From contig NZ_CP162601.1 of the NCBI RefSeq assembly GCF_040957575.1, positions 1,488,001 to 1,552,000 of the forward strand: a stretch of DNA of 64,000 bases, written 5' to 3'. The notes below the pieces were generated by a model. It saw nothing but the letters and a program-made list of their open reading frames with translations, was not told the DNA's origin and made no database searches. The stretch is from Vibrio sp. HB236076 (GTDB lineage Bacteria > Pseudomonadota > Gammaproteobacteria > Enterobacterales > Vibrionaceae). This document shows positions 21,653 through 30,358 of the stretch, piece after piece; position 1 is the first letter of the stretch; the number at the start of each line of letters is the position of its first letter. Made by a program: the position numbers and the translations under genes.

Positions 21653-22960
21653 CTATTTCACATTGATAGGTACTTGTTCTATGTCAACAATTTTTGAGCG
21701 ATTGAGAATGACTTTCCATCGGTAGTAAACAGGCTCACCATCGTGGTTATCTTCTTTGATAACAAGGTTTATAAGATGCCTTTTGTCAACGTTTTCTCGG
21801 GTCACTTGGCCATCTTTAATTTTGTAAACCTTGTTGGTACCTTTGTCCATTAAACGCATTAAACTGCGAAAATTAATGCACAATGTTTCACGAGTTTGTT
21901 CATAACCACTCATAAAGTGACTGGTAGCCATTACGGTTTTTGAATGGTAATGAAGAATGGACTCTTCTCTTTGTACGACGCGACGCTTGCGAATGGTTTT
22001 AATCGTATCAGGCAAGCGGTCGTAAAGCGCATAATCAAACCATTCGTCTTTCTTACCCACCGGTTGATTGGTGCTAGGATCATAAAACTGTTTACGCCAA
22101 CGTGGTTTACCACGGCGAATCCATTTCCAAAGCATATCTTTGAATTCGTCTTTGAAAATTTCCCTTAATGCATAAATAAACGCCATCGCAAGAATAAAGG
22201 AAGCGGAAATTTCTCCTAGATAATCTCGGGCTAATAAAATGGTTATAGTGACAAAGATCATGATAAATCCGGTCGCGCCGCCTTTGATCGCACGCTTGAC
22301 GTTTTTACCCAATGATAGGTGTTTTTCCTTAAGGACGATCGGATGCTCGATAAGTCGTCGTAATAAGCGCATTTTATTGCTCAACCGAGTCATGTCGTCT
22401 TGCACTCTGATTGAGTTATATCGATTGAGGTTACGATGAGCAGCTTCGCGTTCACATAAGGTTAAAAGTCGAGATTTTATTGTTTTGTACTCACCTTGTC
22501 TGGGTAAGTGTGCAATGAGTGACAAAAACCGTTGTTCAGTATACCAAGATAAGTAGTTATCGATATTGACGTAGTACCGTTTGAGGTTTTCATCAAATGG
22601 AATACCGCGTCGTAATCGCTTGAGGATATCGAGTGCTAATTCAATCACTTCATCGACATCGTCTGCTTTCACGTCTTCGCCTTGTTGTTTGTTGAGTTTA
22701 TTAATCGCATTATCGAGAGCGATAACATATTGGTAAGCAAACAAACTCAAGCTAACTCGATATTGATTAGAACTCAGCTTACCTCGTTTGGCTAGCCGTG
22801 AATGAACCAATGGCAATAAGGTCTTATCACTGTAGTATACGCGCTTTTGCGAAATGCTATTGAGATAAAAGTCCGCTTCGGGCAACACCTGGGCATTCGC
22901 ATTCAACTCTTTAGGAATAAACAAGTAAATATCGAGATCGAGCACCTGGGTATTGGCCAT
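21653..22960 (-). CDS. Uncharacterised membrane protein with long cytoplasmic arms
   Basis: Not recognised as a named family. From ATG 22960 it is about 435 aa; a TTG at 23011 would add 17 residues but has no evident SD. The N-terminal 200 residues are soluble and helix-rich. A central hydrophobic stretch (GFIMIFVTITILLARDYLG then ASFILAMAFIYALREIF) gives two membrane passes near residues 240-285. A basic segment follows (WIRRGKPRWRKQF), then a soluble C-terminal domain. Both ends are probably on the same side. Convergent with nothing; 96 bp upstream of yajQ on the same strand. Confidence 0.7.
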   Translation of the reverse strand: MANTQVLDLDIYLFIPKELNANAQVLPEADFYLNSISQKRVYYSDKTLLPLVHSRLAKRGKLSSNQYRVSLSLFAYQYVIALDNAINKLNKQQGEDVKADDVDEVIELALDILKRLRRGIPFDENLKRYYVNIDNYLSWYTEQRFLSLIAHLPRQGEYKTIKSRLLTLCEREAAHRNLNRYNSIRVQDDMTRLSNKMRLLRRLIEHPIVLKEKHLSLGKNVKRAIKGGATGFIMIFVTITILLARDYLGEISASFILAMAFIYALREIFKDEFKDMLWKWIRRGKPRWRKQFYDPSTNQPVGKKDEWFDYALYDRLPDTIKTIRKRRVVQREESILHYHSKTVMATSHFMSGYEQTRETLCINFRSLMRLMDKGTNKVYKIKDGQVTRENVDKRHLINLVIKEDNHDGEPVYYRWKVILNRSKIVDIEQVPINVK

Positions 22961-23099
22961 AGCATGGCTGATTTTTAAAGTGATTGAATCTTGTTTTCCT
23001 ACGTTAATCAAACTTGCGAATGCCTATGTCGGTAATATTGTTAACAAAGAATACCAGAGTTCGAGTATAATAACTGTAAATTCTTAGTGAGACAAAACA

Positions 23100-23939
23100 A
23101 TGGTATATGTAGGTCAAAGTAACCGCCTAAACGTGGTATCTGAAACCAGTTTTGGGTATTTTCTCGATGGTGAATCATTCGGCAAAGTCTTATTGGCAAA
23201 AAAACACGTCAGTGATGAGTTGCGTATAGGCGAAAGCGTTGATGTTTTTTTGTATTTTAATGGAGAAAGCGAACTGGTCGCGACCTGTGAAAAACCTCTC
23301 GCAGAAGTGGGCCAGTGGGCATTGATGACAGTGGAAAGTACCAATTCTACTGGTGCCTTTGTCAATTGGGGGATCAAAGAAAAAGATTTGCTGATCCCGT
23401 TTAGTGAACAGCGCACTCGCCTTAAAGAAGGACAGTCTATTCTCGTTTATGTGTATCTGAATCAAGCGTCCGGTCTTTTGGTTGGCACGACCAAATTTAA
23501 CAAGTGGTTAGATAAAACACCAGCCCAATACGCAGTCAATCAACAGGTTGAACTGCTGGTGGCTGAAAAAAGTGAACTGGGACTTAAGGTCATTATTAAC
23601 CAATCTCATTGGGGCATGCTGTTTTCATCCGACGTGTTTGGCAAAATTTTTGTTGGTAAGCAGCTCAAAGGTTACATAAAGCAAATCCGAGAAGATGGCA
23701 AAATTGACGTGAGTTTACAAAAAGTTGGCGTTGAAAAAATGGATGATTTAGGGTTGAAAATCCTCCAACTTCTGGATAAAAAAGGCGGTTTTTTACCCTT
23801 GAATGATAAATCATCGCCAGAGGCCATTTTTGATGTATTTCGCGCAAGTAAAGGGACGTTCAAAAAATCAATTGGTCAGCTTTATAAACAACAAAAGATT
23901 ACCATCAAAAGCGATGGCATTTACTTAAATAAAAAATAA
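23100..23939 (+). CDS. CvfB-like S1-domain RNA-binding protein
   Basis: The 279-aa product resembles the CvfB/YitL family: tandem S1-like OB folds followed by a C-terminal winged helix. Family features include the opening IGQSNRLNVVSETSFGYFLD-type strand, the second S1 segment with GAFVNWGIKEKDLLIPFSEQ, the third with GKQLKGYIKQIREDGKIDVSL, and the wHTH-like tail ASKGTFKKSIGQLYKQQKI. CvfB affects virulence-factor RNA in Staphylococcus; the substrate here is unknown. Divergent from the membrane protein gene. Confidence 0.85.
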   Translation: MVYVGQSNRLNVVSETSFGYFLDGESFGKVLLAKKHVSDELRIGESVDVFLYFNGESELVATCEKPLAEVGQWALMTVESTNSTGAFVNWGIKEKDLLIPFSEQRTRLKEGQSILVYVYLNQASGLLVGTTKFNKWLDKTPAQYAVNQQVELLVAEKSELGLKVIINQSHWGMLFSSDVFGKIFVGKQLKGYIKQIREDGKIDVSLQKVGVEKMDDLGLKILQLLDKKGGFLPLNDKSSPEAIFDVFRASKGTFKKSIGQLYKQQKITIKSDGIYLNKK

Positions 23940-23951
23940 AATCAGCGTTAT

Positions 23952-23985
23952 ACCTCAGTGTTTTACATTGAGGTGTAATATTTTT
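23952..23985 (+). terminator. Terminator-like hairpin after cvfB
   Basis: CCTCAGTG pairs with CATTGAGG (one G-U) around TTTTA, followed by TGTAATATTTTT. It lies 13 bp after the gene. Confidence 0.7.
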
Positions 23986-24467
23986 CTCCCTTTCTCCCTT
24001 TCTCCCTTTCTTCTATTTTTTAGTATTCTCTTTACCTTTGGTTTTATATTTTAACATATTGGTTAATAATAGGTTCGTTTGTGATTTTAAGCTTTAAGAG
24101 TTTATTTTATTTATTCATTTTTTGAATTTATTTTTCTTTGGTGTTTTTATTTTTGATACTTATCCATGTGACTTTCTTCTTGAATTTCTTGTTTGTCTTT
24201 TATTTCAACAGCCTATATTGATAGTTGTGTGTGTTTCATTTTAAGTGCTTAAAATTCAATTGCTTACATTATGTATTGTTGTTTTTGTGTGTAATCTTAA
24301 TGTGTTTTGTGTAAGCAATGTCATAAAAAAACACAAGATTTTAAAATATATTTGAAATGTCACAATAAAGGTTTAGTTTGGAATGAAGACGCTAATTAGT
24401 GTTGGAAGAGAGTTAATCAAACGGTTAATTTTTGGATGTAATTCAAATTATCATGGATGGAGCATAA
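23986..24467. other. AT-rich intergenic region upstream of the pha operon
   Basis: About 480 bp without a convincing gene. It starts with three 8-bp TTCTCCCT units (23986-24012) in a polypyrimidine tract and then is strongly T-rich. The pha promoter must lie here, but no clear -35/-10 or operator was picked out. Confidence 0.5.
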
Positions 24468-25208
24468 ATGAATAAAATCGCTTTGATCACAGGGTCTAAA
24501 GGTGGTATCGGCTCATCAATTACGACGTCATTAGTTGAAAAAGGCTATCGAGTTATTGCCACTTATTTCACTGGCGCTTATGAATGTGCTCGAGAATGGT
24601 TTGATAGCAATCAATTCACAGAACAACAAGTTAGACTGTTAGAACTCGATGTGACAGACACGGAGCAATGTCAGCAACGTTTAACAGAAATTTTGACTGA
24701 AGAAGGCTCTATTGATGTTGTTGTTAACAATGCTGGCATCACAAGAGATGGGCAGTTTAAAAAAATGTCATCAGAAAACTGGCATGATGTCATTAACACA
24801 AATCTAAATAGCATATTTAATGTCACTCAGCCTTTGTTTGCCGCGATGTGCGAGAAAGGATTTGGCAGAGTAATCAATATTTCTTCTGTCAATGGCATTA
24901 AAGGTCAGTTTGGCCAAACCAATTATTCTGCAGCTAAAGCTGGCATGATTGGCTTTACTAAAGCCTTAGCAGCGGAAGGGGCCCGTTTTGGTGTCACGGT
25001 TAACGCCGTCGCTCCTGGGTATACTGCCACACCGATGGTGGAAGAGATGAAGCCAGAAGTACTGGAATCCATTGTAAACCAAGTTCCGATGAAACGCTTG
25101 GCAAAAACCAAAGAAATTGCCAATGCAGTTGTCTATCTCGCTAGTGATGATGCGGCTTATATTACGGGAGAAACACTGTCCGTCAATGGCGGCTTACACA
25201 TGCACTAA
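24468..25208 (+). CDS. phaB: Acetoacetyl-CoA reductase PhaB
   Basis: Short-chain dehydrogenase that reduces acetoacetyl-CoA to (R)-3-hydroxybutyryl-CoA, the monomer for polyhydroxybutyrate. 246 aa. The coenzyme loop is TGSKGGIG, the NNAG motif is present, and the catalytic set is S in NISSVNG with YSAAK (Y-x3-K). The C-terminal YITGETLSVNGG is typical. First gene of phaBAPC. Confidence 0.95.
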   Translation: MNKIALITGSKGGIGSSITTSLVEKGYRVIATYFTGAYECAREWFDSNQFTEQQVRLLELDVTDTEQCQQRLTEILTEEGSIDVVVNNAGITRDGQFKKMSSENWHDVINTNLNSIFNVTQPLFAAMCEKGFGRVINISSVNGIKGQFGQTNYSAAKAGMIGFTKALAAEGARFGVTVNAVAPGYTATPMVEEMKPEVLESIVNQVPMKRLAKTKEIANAVVYLASDDAAYITGETLSVNGGLHMH

Positions 25209-25221
25209 GGAGAGGTGAATA

Positions 25222-26427
25222 ATGGAAAAAGTGTATATTGTATCGGCAAAGCGTTCCGCAATAGGTGCTTTTGGTGGCAGTCTAAAAAATGTCAATTGTG
25301 GTCAATTGGGGGCGCAAGTCATAAAAAGTGCGTTAGAAAGTGGCAACATACAGCCTCAGTGGGTTGATGAAGTCATTTTCGGTAATGTTATTTCAGCAGC
25401 ACAAGGTATGGGTGTTGCTCGCCAGGCAGCGATCTATGCTGGTATTCCCAACACCGTTCCTGCTTACAGCGTTAATATGGTTTGTGGCAGTGGTATGAAA
25501 TCCGTTATGGATGCAGTGAGTCATATTCAGTCCTCACAAGCCGATCTTGTTGTGGCTGGTGGCGTGGAAGTCATGTCGCAAATCCCATTTGCGATGCCAA
25601 GCCATCTTCGTGATGGCCAAAAAATGGGGGCGGTTTCATGTGAAGATTTATTGATTCACGATGGGTTAACCGATGTCTTTAACCAATATCACATGGGAGT
25701 GACCGCTGAGAACATCGCTGAAAAATATAAAATTTCACGTAATGAACAAGATGAGTACGCGCTCAACAGTCAAAATAAAGCACTTGCTGCAATCGAGCGT
25801 GGTCACTTCGATAATGAGATCGCCCCTATTGAGGTGAAAACGCGCAGAGACACTCATATCTTCGACCAAGATGAATACCCTAAAGCTAATTCAGATTTAG
25901 AAAAGCTAGCTCGTCTGAGACCTGCTTTTATCAAAGAGGGTACGGTCACTGCCGGTAATGCTTCTGGGCTTAATGATGGCGCGAGTGTGACGATCTTAGC
26001 TTCCGCTTCCGCCGTCGAGAAATATCAACTTACGCCAATGGCTGAAATTGTCAGTGTTGCACAAGCCGGTGTCGACCCTTCTGTCATGGGGTTAGGGCCG
26101 GTACCCGCAAGTGCTCTCGCTTTACAAAGAGCGGGCTTATCTCTGAAAGACATTAATTTACTTGAGCTTAATGAGGCGTTTGCTGCTCAAGCTTTAGGGG
26201 TCGTCAAAGGGCTCTCGCTTGAGCATGGTGAGTCAGAAAGTGACATTTTAAAGCGCACTAACTGTAATGGTGGTGCGATTGCACTCGGTCACCCGTTGGG
26301 GGCATCAGGTAATCGCATTTTAGTGACGTTATTGTATCAGTTGAAAAATAAAGAACTCGACTATGGCCTTGCCTCACTGTGTGTTGGTGGTGGTATGGGC
26401 ACAGCCGTAATTGTTAAAACTTGTTAG
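25222..26427 (+). CDS. phaA: Acetyl-CoA acetyltransferase PhaA
   Basis: Biosynthetic thiolase that condenses two acetyl-CoA. 401 aa. The acyl-enzyme cysteine is in NMVCGSGMKS, the GNASGLNDGA loop is present, the histidine is in GGAIALGHPLGASG and the second cysteine in ASLCVGGGMG. It starts 13 bp after phaB behind AAGGAGAGG. Confidence 0.95.
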   Translation: MEKVYIVSAKRSAIGAFGGSLKNVNCGQLGAQVIKSALESGNIQPQWVDEVIFGNVISAAQGMGVARQAAIYAGIPNTVPAYSVNMVCGSGMKSVMDAVSHIQSSQADLVVAGGVEVMSQIPFAMPSHLRDGQKMGAVSCEDLLIHDGLTDVFNQYHMGVTAENIAEKYKISRNEQDEYALNSQNKALAAIERGHFDNEIAPIEVKTRRDTHIFDQDEYPKANSDLEKLARLRPAFIKEGTVTAGNASGLNDGASVTILASASAVEKYQLTPMAEIVSVAQAGVDPSVMGLGPVPASALALQRAGLSLKDINLLELNEAFAAQALGVVKGLSLEHGESESDILKRTNCNGGAIALGHPLGASGNRILVTLLYQLKNKELDYGLASLCVGGGMGTAVIVKTC

Positions 26428-26451
26428 TCAATCCTCTAGGAGAATATCATT

Positions 26452-26799
26452 ATGTATACGGACTTTTTTAAAACATTTGCTGACCAAACTGAAAAACAGC
26501 TGGCACCTTTTGTTAAATTTAACCAGTTAATGGCGAAAAATGTAGAACAGTTGACAGAGCTGCAACTCAATGCGGTAAAAACATACTCGGAGCTTGGCTT
26601 AAGCCAAATTAAAGCCGCCTCTGAAGTGAAAGATGTTAGTAGCTTTACCTCTTACAGCTCTCAACAAATGAGCACACTGGCGAAGCTTTCTGAACAAGTG
26701 TCATCAGATAGCGAGAAGTTTCAATCAATTGCTAAAGAATTCAAAGAAGAAGTTGAAAAGATGACTTCTGAAAATCTTAGCACTGTAACTCCTGCATAA
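26452..26799 (+). CDS. phaP: Phasin PhaP
   Basis: Small granule-coating protein, 115 aa, entirely amphipathic helix without cysteines. Phasin_2-like features include FFKTFADQTEKQLAPFVKFN and the NVEQLTELQLNAVKTYSELG helix. It covers polyhydroxyalkanoate granules and is usually the most abundant product of the operon; the hairpin just downstream suits that. Confidence 0.9.
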   Translation: MYTDFFKTFADQTEKQLAPFVKFNQLMAKNVEQLTELQLNAVKTYSELGLSQIKAASEVKDVSSFTSYSSQQMSTLAKLSEQVSSDSEKFQSIAKEFKEEVEKMTSENLSTVTPA

Positions 26800-26813
26800 G
26801 CTGAGTGAATGAT

Positions 26814-26845
26814 GCCGCCGCTCATGGTAGAGCGGCGCTTTTTCA
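26814..26845 (+). terminator. Attenuator between phaP and phaC
   Basis: CGCCGCTC pairs with GAGCGGCG around ATGGTA, then CTTTTTC. Partial termination here would give much phasin and little synthase. Confidence 0.8.
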
Positions 26846-26862
26846 GTGAATAGGAGTCCAAT

Positions 26863-28635
26863 ATGTTTCAAAATTTCTTCAGTGATTATTTGAGTCAGAT
26901 TCAACAAGTGAACCAACAGTGGTGGCAGGATTTTGATCAAAATTCCTCTTCAATGTCCACATCATTTAACAAGGCGATGCAAGATGTGACCATTGAAGAC
27001 ACGACTGAACTGTTTAACAAAGCCAGTCAACAACCTGGTAATTTATTGAAAGTTCAGCAGCAGTGGTGGGAGCAACAACTCAAAATTTGGCAGAGTATTT
27101 TACCGGGTGAGCAATCACCAGATGTGATAGAGCCTGAAGTCGGTGATCGCCGCTTTCAAGACCAATCTTGGCAAAGCGATCCTTATTTTAAATGCATACA
27201 ACAGTCCTATCTCTTGTTTAGTCAAAGCTTCTTATCCACTATTGAAGCGGTTGAGGGGCTGGATGATAAAGTCAAAGAGCGATTGACGTTTTTTTCGCGT
27301 CAAGCCATCAACGCACTGTCTCCGAGTAATTTTATTGCGACTAACCCTGAACTACTGAAAATTACCCTTGATAATCAAGGGGAAAATTTAGTTAAAGGAA
27401 TGGAAGCATTTAAGCAAGACGTCGAGCAAAGCGCAGATGTGTTAAAAATTCGCATGACTAACCAACAAGCTTTTGACATTGGCACCGATGTTGCCAGTAC
27501 GGCTGGTGACGTGGTTTATAAAAACGATTTAATTGAGTTAATCCAATATAAGCCTAAGTGTGAAAAAACGCTCAGTACACCGCTTCTAATCGTCCCGCCA
27601 TTTATTAACAAGTACTATATTCTCGATCTGCGTGAAAAAAACTCAATGGTGAATTGGTTACTTGAGCAGGGCCACAGTGTCTTTATGATTTCTTGGCGCA
27701 ACCCAGGAAAAGCGCAGGCTAATGTCAATTTTGAGGATTATGTCCTCGATGGCGTCGTCAAGGCCGTTAGTGCTATAGAAGAGATCACTGGGCAAGAGCA
27801 GATCAATGCTGCGGGGTACTGTATAGGTGGTACCGTATTGGCTATGACGATCGCTTATTATGCGGCGAAAAGAATGAAACGTCGTATTAAGTCGGCTACT
27901 TTTTTCACGACCTTACTTGATTATAGTCAACCCGGTGAAGTTGGGGCCTATATTAATGATCCCGTGATACATGCTATCGAACAGCAAAATAACGCACTGG
28001 GCTACATGGATGGCCGTTCACTGAGTGTGACGTTTAGCTTATTGAGAGAAAATAGTCTCTATTGGAACTATTACATCGATAATTACCTCAAGGGACAAAG
28101 GCCGATGGATTTTGATCTCTTGTACTGGAACAGCGACAGTACCAATGTTTCTGCAGCCACTCACAATTTCTTGTTGAGAAAATTGTACTTAGAGAATGCT
28201 TTAGTACAAGACAAAGGTGTTAAAATTGGTGGTGTGTGGATTGATTTGAATAAGATTAAAGTCCCTAGTTACTTTATTTCTACCAAAGATGATCACATCG
28301 CTCTGTGGCAAGGTACTTACCGAGGGGCATTAAAAACCGGGGGGAATAAGGTTTTTGTATTAGGGCAATCTGGCCATATCGCTGGCATAGTCAATCACCC
28401 TGATAAAAATAAATACGGCTATTGGGTTAATGATTCTCTTGAGGAAAATGCTGACGAGTGGTTAGGTCAGGCGGATTATCAGTCGGGGTCTTGGTGGCTT
28501 CATTGGCACCAGTGGTTACTTGGCTTTAACCAAGCCGAATGGGTTGAACACTTTCCGACAGGGAATGAAAACTACCCAGTACTTGGTCCCGCTCCCGGAG
28601 ATTACGTAAAGCAAACCTTGCCTATAGAAGAATGA
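26863..28635 (+). CDS. phaC: Class I polyhydroxyalkanoate synthase PhaC
   Basis: Polymerises (R)-3-hydroxyacyl-CoA into storage polyester. 590 aa, the usual class I size. The lipase-like box is GYCIGG with nucleophile Cys320; Asp477 (DDHI) and His505 (SGHIAG) complete the triad. The N-terminal about 190 residues are the variable domain, and the core contains LIVPPFINKYYILDLR and the WNSDSTN motif. The partner genes directly upstream supply the substrate. Confidence 0.95.
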   Translation: MFQNFFSDYLSQIQQVNQQWWQDFDQNSSSMSTSFNKAMQDVTIEDTTELFNKASQQPGNLLKVQQQWWEQQLKIWQSILPGEQSPDVIEPEVGDRRFQDQSWQSDPYFKCIQQSYLLFSQSFLSTIEAVEGLDDKVKERLTFFSRQAINALSPSNFIATNPELLKITLDNQGENLVKGMEAFKQDVEQSADVLKIRMTNQQAFDIGTDVASTAGDVVYKNDLIELIQYKPKCEKTLSTPLLIVPPFINKYYILDLREKNSMVNWLLEQGHSVFMISWRNPGKAQANVNFEDYVLDGVVKAVSAIEEITGQEQINAAGYCIGGTVLAMTIAYYAAKRMKRRIKSATFFTTLLDYSQPGEVGAYINDPVIHAIEQQNNALGYMDGRSLSVTFSLLRENSLYWNYYIDNYLKGQRPMDFDLLYWNSDSTNVSAATHNFLLRKLYLENALVQDKGVKIGGVWIDLNKIKVPSYFISTKDDHIALWQGTYRGALKTGGNKVFVLGQSGHIAGIVNHPDKNKYGYWVNDSLEENADEWLGQADYQSGSWWLHWHQWLLGFNQAEWVEHFPTGNENYPVLGPAPGDYVKQTLPIEE

Positions 28636-28666
28636 ACCACCTATATTATACAGGCTATGCAACACA

Positions 28667-28693
28667 AATAAGGGGACAGTCAGTCCCCTTATT
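28667..28693. terminator. Bidirectional terminator between phaC and rsmF
   Basis: AATAAGGGGA pairs with TCCCCTTATT around a 7-base loop, between the converging genes. Confidence 0.85.
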
Positions 28694-28747
28694 ATTATTG
28701 TCGAGTCGTGCAATAGCTCGTTAATATCAGGTTGGTTATGGACCGCT

Positions 28748-30166
28748 TTAGAAAAGATTATTATCGCGAACTAATTCCCTTGGTAAGCCATTTTTAATTC
28801 GATTACTTACCCATTTACCCAGTCCAAGAACCATACCTTGGTAAGTCACAAGTACCTCACCTTTACCCGTTATGGCAGGGCGAACATCTCGGCCCATAAA
28901 CCATTCACGCGCTTCTTCTGTCGACAACTCACAACAATGTGAAGGTGCGATATGATGACCAAGGCAGGTTGCCAACTGATGCTTCCAGCGAACGCCTTTG
29001 TTGTAGGTCTCCGCTATTTTAATTCCAATACGAGAAAAGCGAACTTTGTTGAGTAGTGGATTTATTGAGCTTGGAAAGAGCCACACTTCTTTGTCTCTGA
29101 ACCACAGTTCTAGATGTTCGGGCAACGTTAATTCAAAATCGCGTTGAAGTTGCTCTGAAATAGCCTGTTTTTGACCACGAGTGGCTTGAGTGAAGGGAAG
29201 TTTACCTTTCTTCGTTTTGTTGGTGCCGGTCATGGTTGAAGTGTTTTTTGTAAATCGAGCTATGAAAAAACCTTCACTATCAAAAGTTTGTGGAAAAACG
29301 TGCAAGTATCCCTCTTTGGTCAGTGCATTTTCACATTGCGGGAAAAGCGATGTGAGAGGATCAATAGAAACCGCATCTCCAAATACCTCTAATAAATATT
29401 GGCAAATCTGTTGGTTTTCTTCAGGGCTTAAAGTGCAAGTTGAATACACTAATCGACCACCTGGTTTTAGGGCGTGAAATGCACTTTCAATCAGTTGCTT
29501 TTGAGTCTCAGCAATAGAGAGACATGATGCCTGAGACCAGTTTTTCAACGCATCGGCATCTTTGCGTACCGTGCCTTCACCGGAGCAGGGCGCGTCGAGT
29601 AATACCGCATCGAAGGCCTCAGGTAGCCAGTCTTTAAAAATACTGGCATCAAAGTGTGTGAGAGCGGTGTTGACAACGCCACAGCGCTCGATGTTCGAGT
29701 GCAGGACTTTTAACCGACTGGCAGAATATTCGTTGGCGATTAAGAGGCCTTGATTATTCATTTGCGCGGCTATTTGCGTTGTCTTTGAGCCAGGGGCTGC
29801 TGCACAATCGAGTATCGTTTGGTAATTGTTCTGATTTTGAAACAGTGCCGTGACTGGTAGCATGGAGCTGGCTTCTTGAATATAAAACCACCCTGACATA
29901 TGCTCTGCGCTGTTGCCTAGTGGTGTTTGATTTTGTTCTTCAATCCAGAAACCGTGTTCGCACCAAGGGATTGGATCTAAATGCCAGCCTTTTTGTTTTG
30001 CACGCTCGATAAATTGTGACGGGGTCACTTTTAGTGTGTTGATCCGAATACTTTTTCTTAAAGGGCGCTGGCTCACTTCCAGAAAGCGATTGAATTCATT
30101 TGCATCTGGCAGCAGTGCCGCCATCTTATCAAGAAAAAGGGGGGGAAATTGGATACTCGGATTCAA
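28748..30166 (-). CDS. rsmF: 16S rRNA m5C1407 methyltransferase RsmF
   Basis: 472 aa, NOL1/NOP2/Sun family. The SAM loop is DCAAAPGSKTTQIA, and the two catalytic cysteines are in LLDAPCSGEGT and YSTCTLSPEENQ. The C-terminal PUA-like region is present (GRDVRPAITGKGEVLVTYQG). It modifies C1407 of 16S rRNA in the assembled 30S subunit. The close spacing to letB upstream on the same strand recalls the yebSTU cluster of E. coli. Confidence 0.95.
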   Translation of the reverse strand: MNPSIQFPPLFLDKMAALLPDANEFNRFLEVSQRPLRKSIRINTLKVTPSQFIERAKQKGWHLDPIPWCEHGFWIEEQNQTPLGNSAEHMSGWFYIQEASSMLPVTALFQNQNNYQTILDCAAAPGSKTTQIAAQMNNQGLLIANEYSASRLKVLHSNIERCGVVNTALTHFDASIFKDWLPEAFDAVLLDAPCSGEGTVRKDADALKNWSQASCLSIAETQKQLIESAFHALKPGGRLVYSTCTLSPEENQQICQYLLEVFGDAVSIDPLTSLFPQCENALTKEGYLHVFPQTFDSEGFFIARFTKNTSTMTGTNKTKKGKLPFTQATRGQKQAISEQLQRDFELTLPEHLELWFRDKEVWLFPSSINPLLNKVRFSRIGIKIAETYNKGVRWKHQLATCLGHHIAPSHCCELSTEEAREWFMGRDVRPAITGKGEVLVTYQGMVLGLGKWVSNRIKNGLPRELVRDNNLF

Positions 30167-30358
30167 AGTGCTATCTCATTATTAAAACGATAAGCTTATC
30201 AAATTGTCGATTGGCTTCCCAGTCACAAGAGAAGATAAAAAGTTCTGAATGTACACTTTGAATGGGTGGGGAAGGATTGGAAGTGACAAAGAATCACACC
30301 GAGTCGCGAATAAACGTCTCGGTGCGATTGAGTGAACAACTCAGCGAAAAATCACGGC

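Noticed and set aside
30297..30324. CACCGAG/CTCGGTG hairpin after letB as a terminator
   Set aside because: Long loop and no T-run on either strand.
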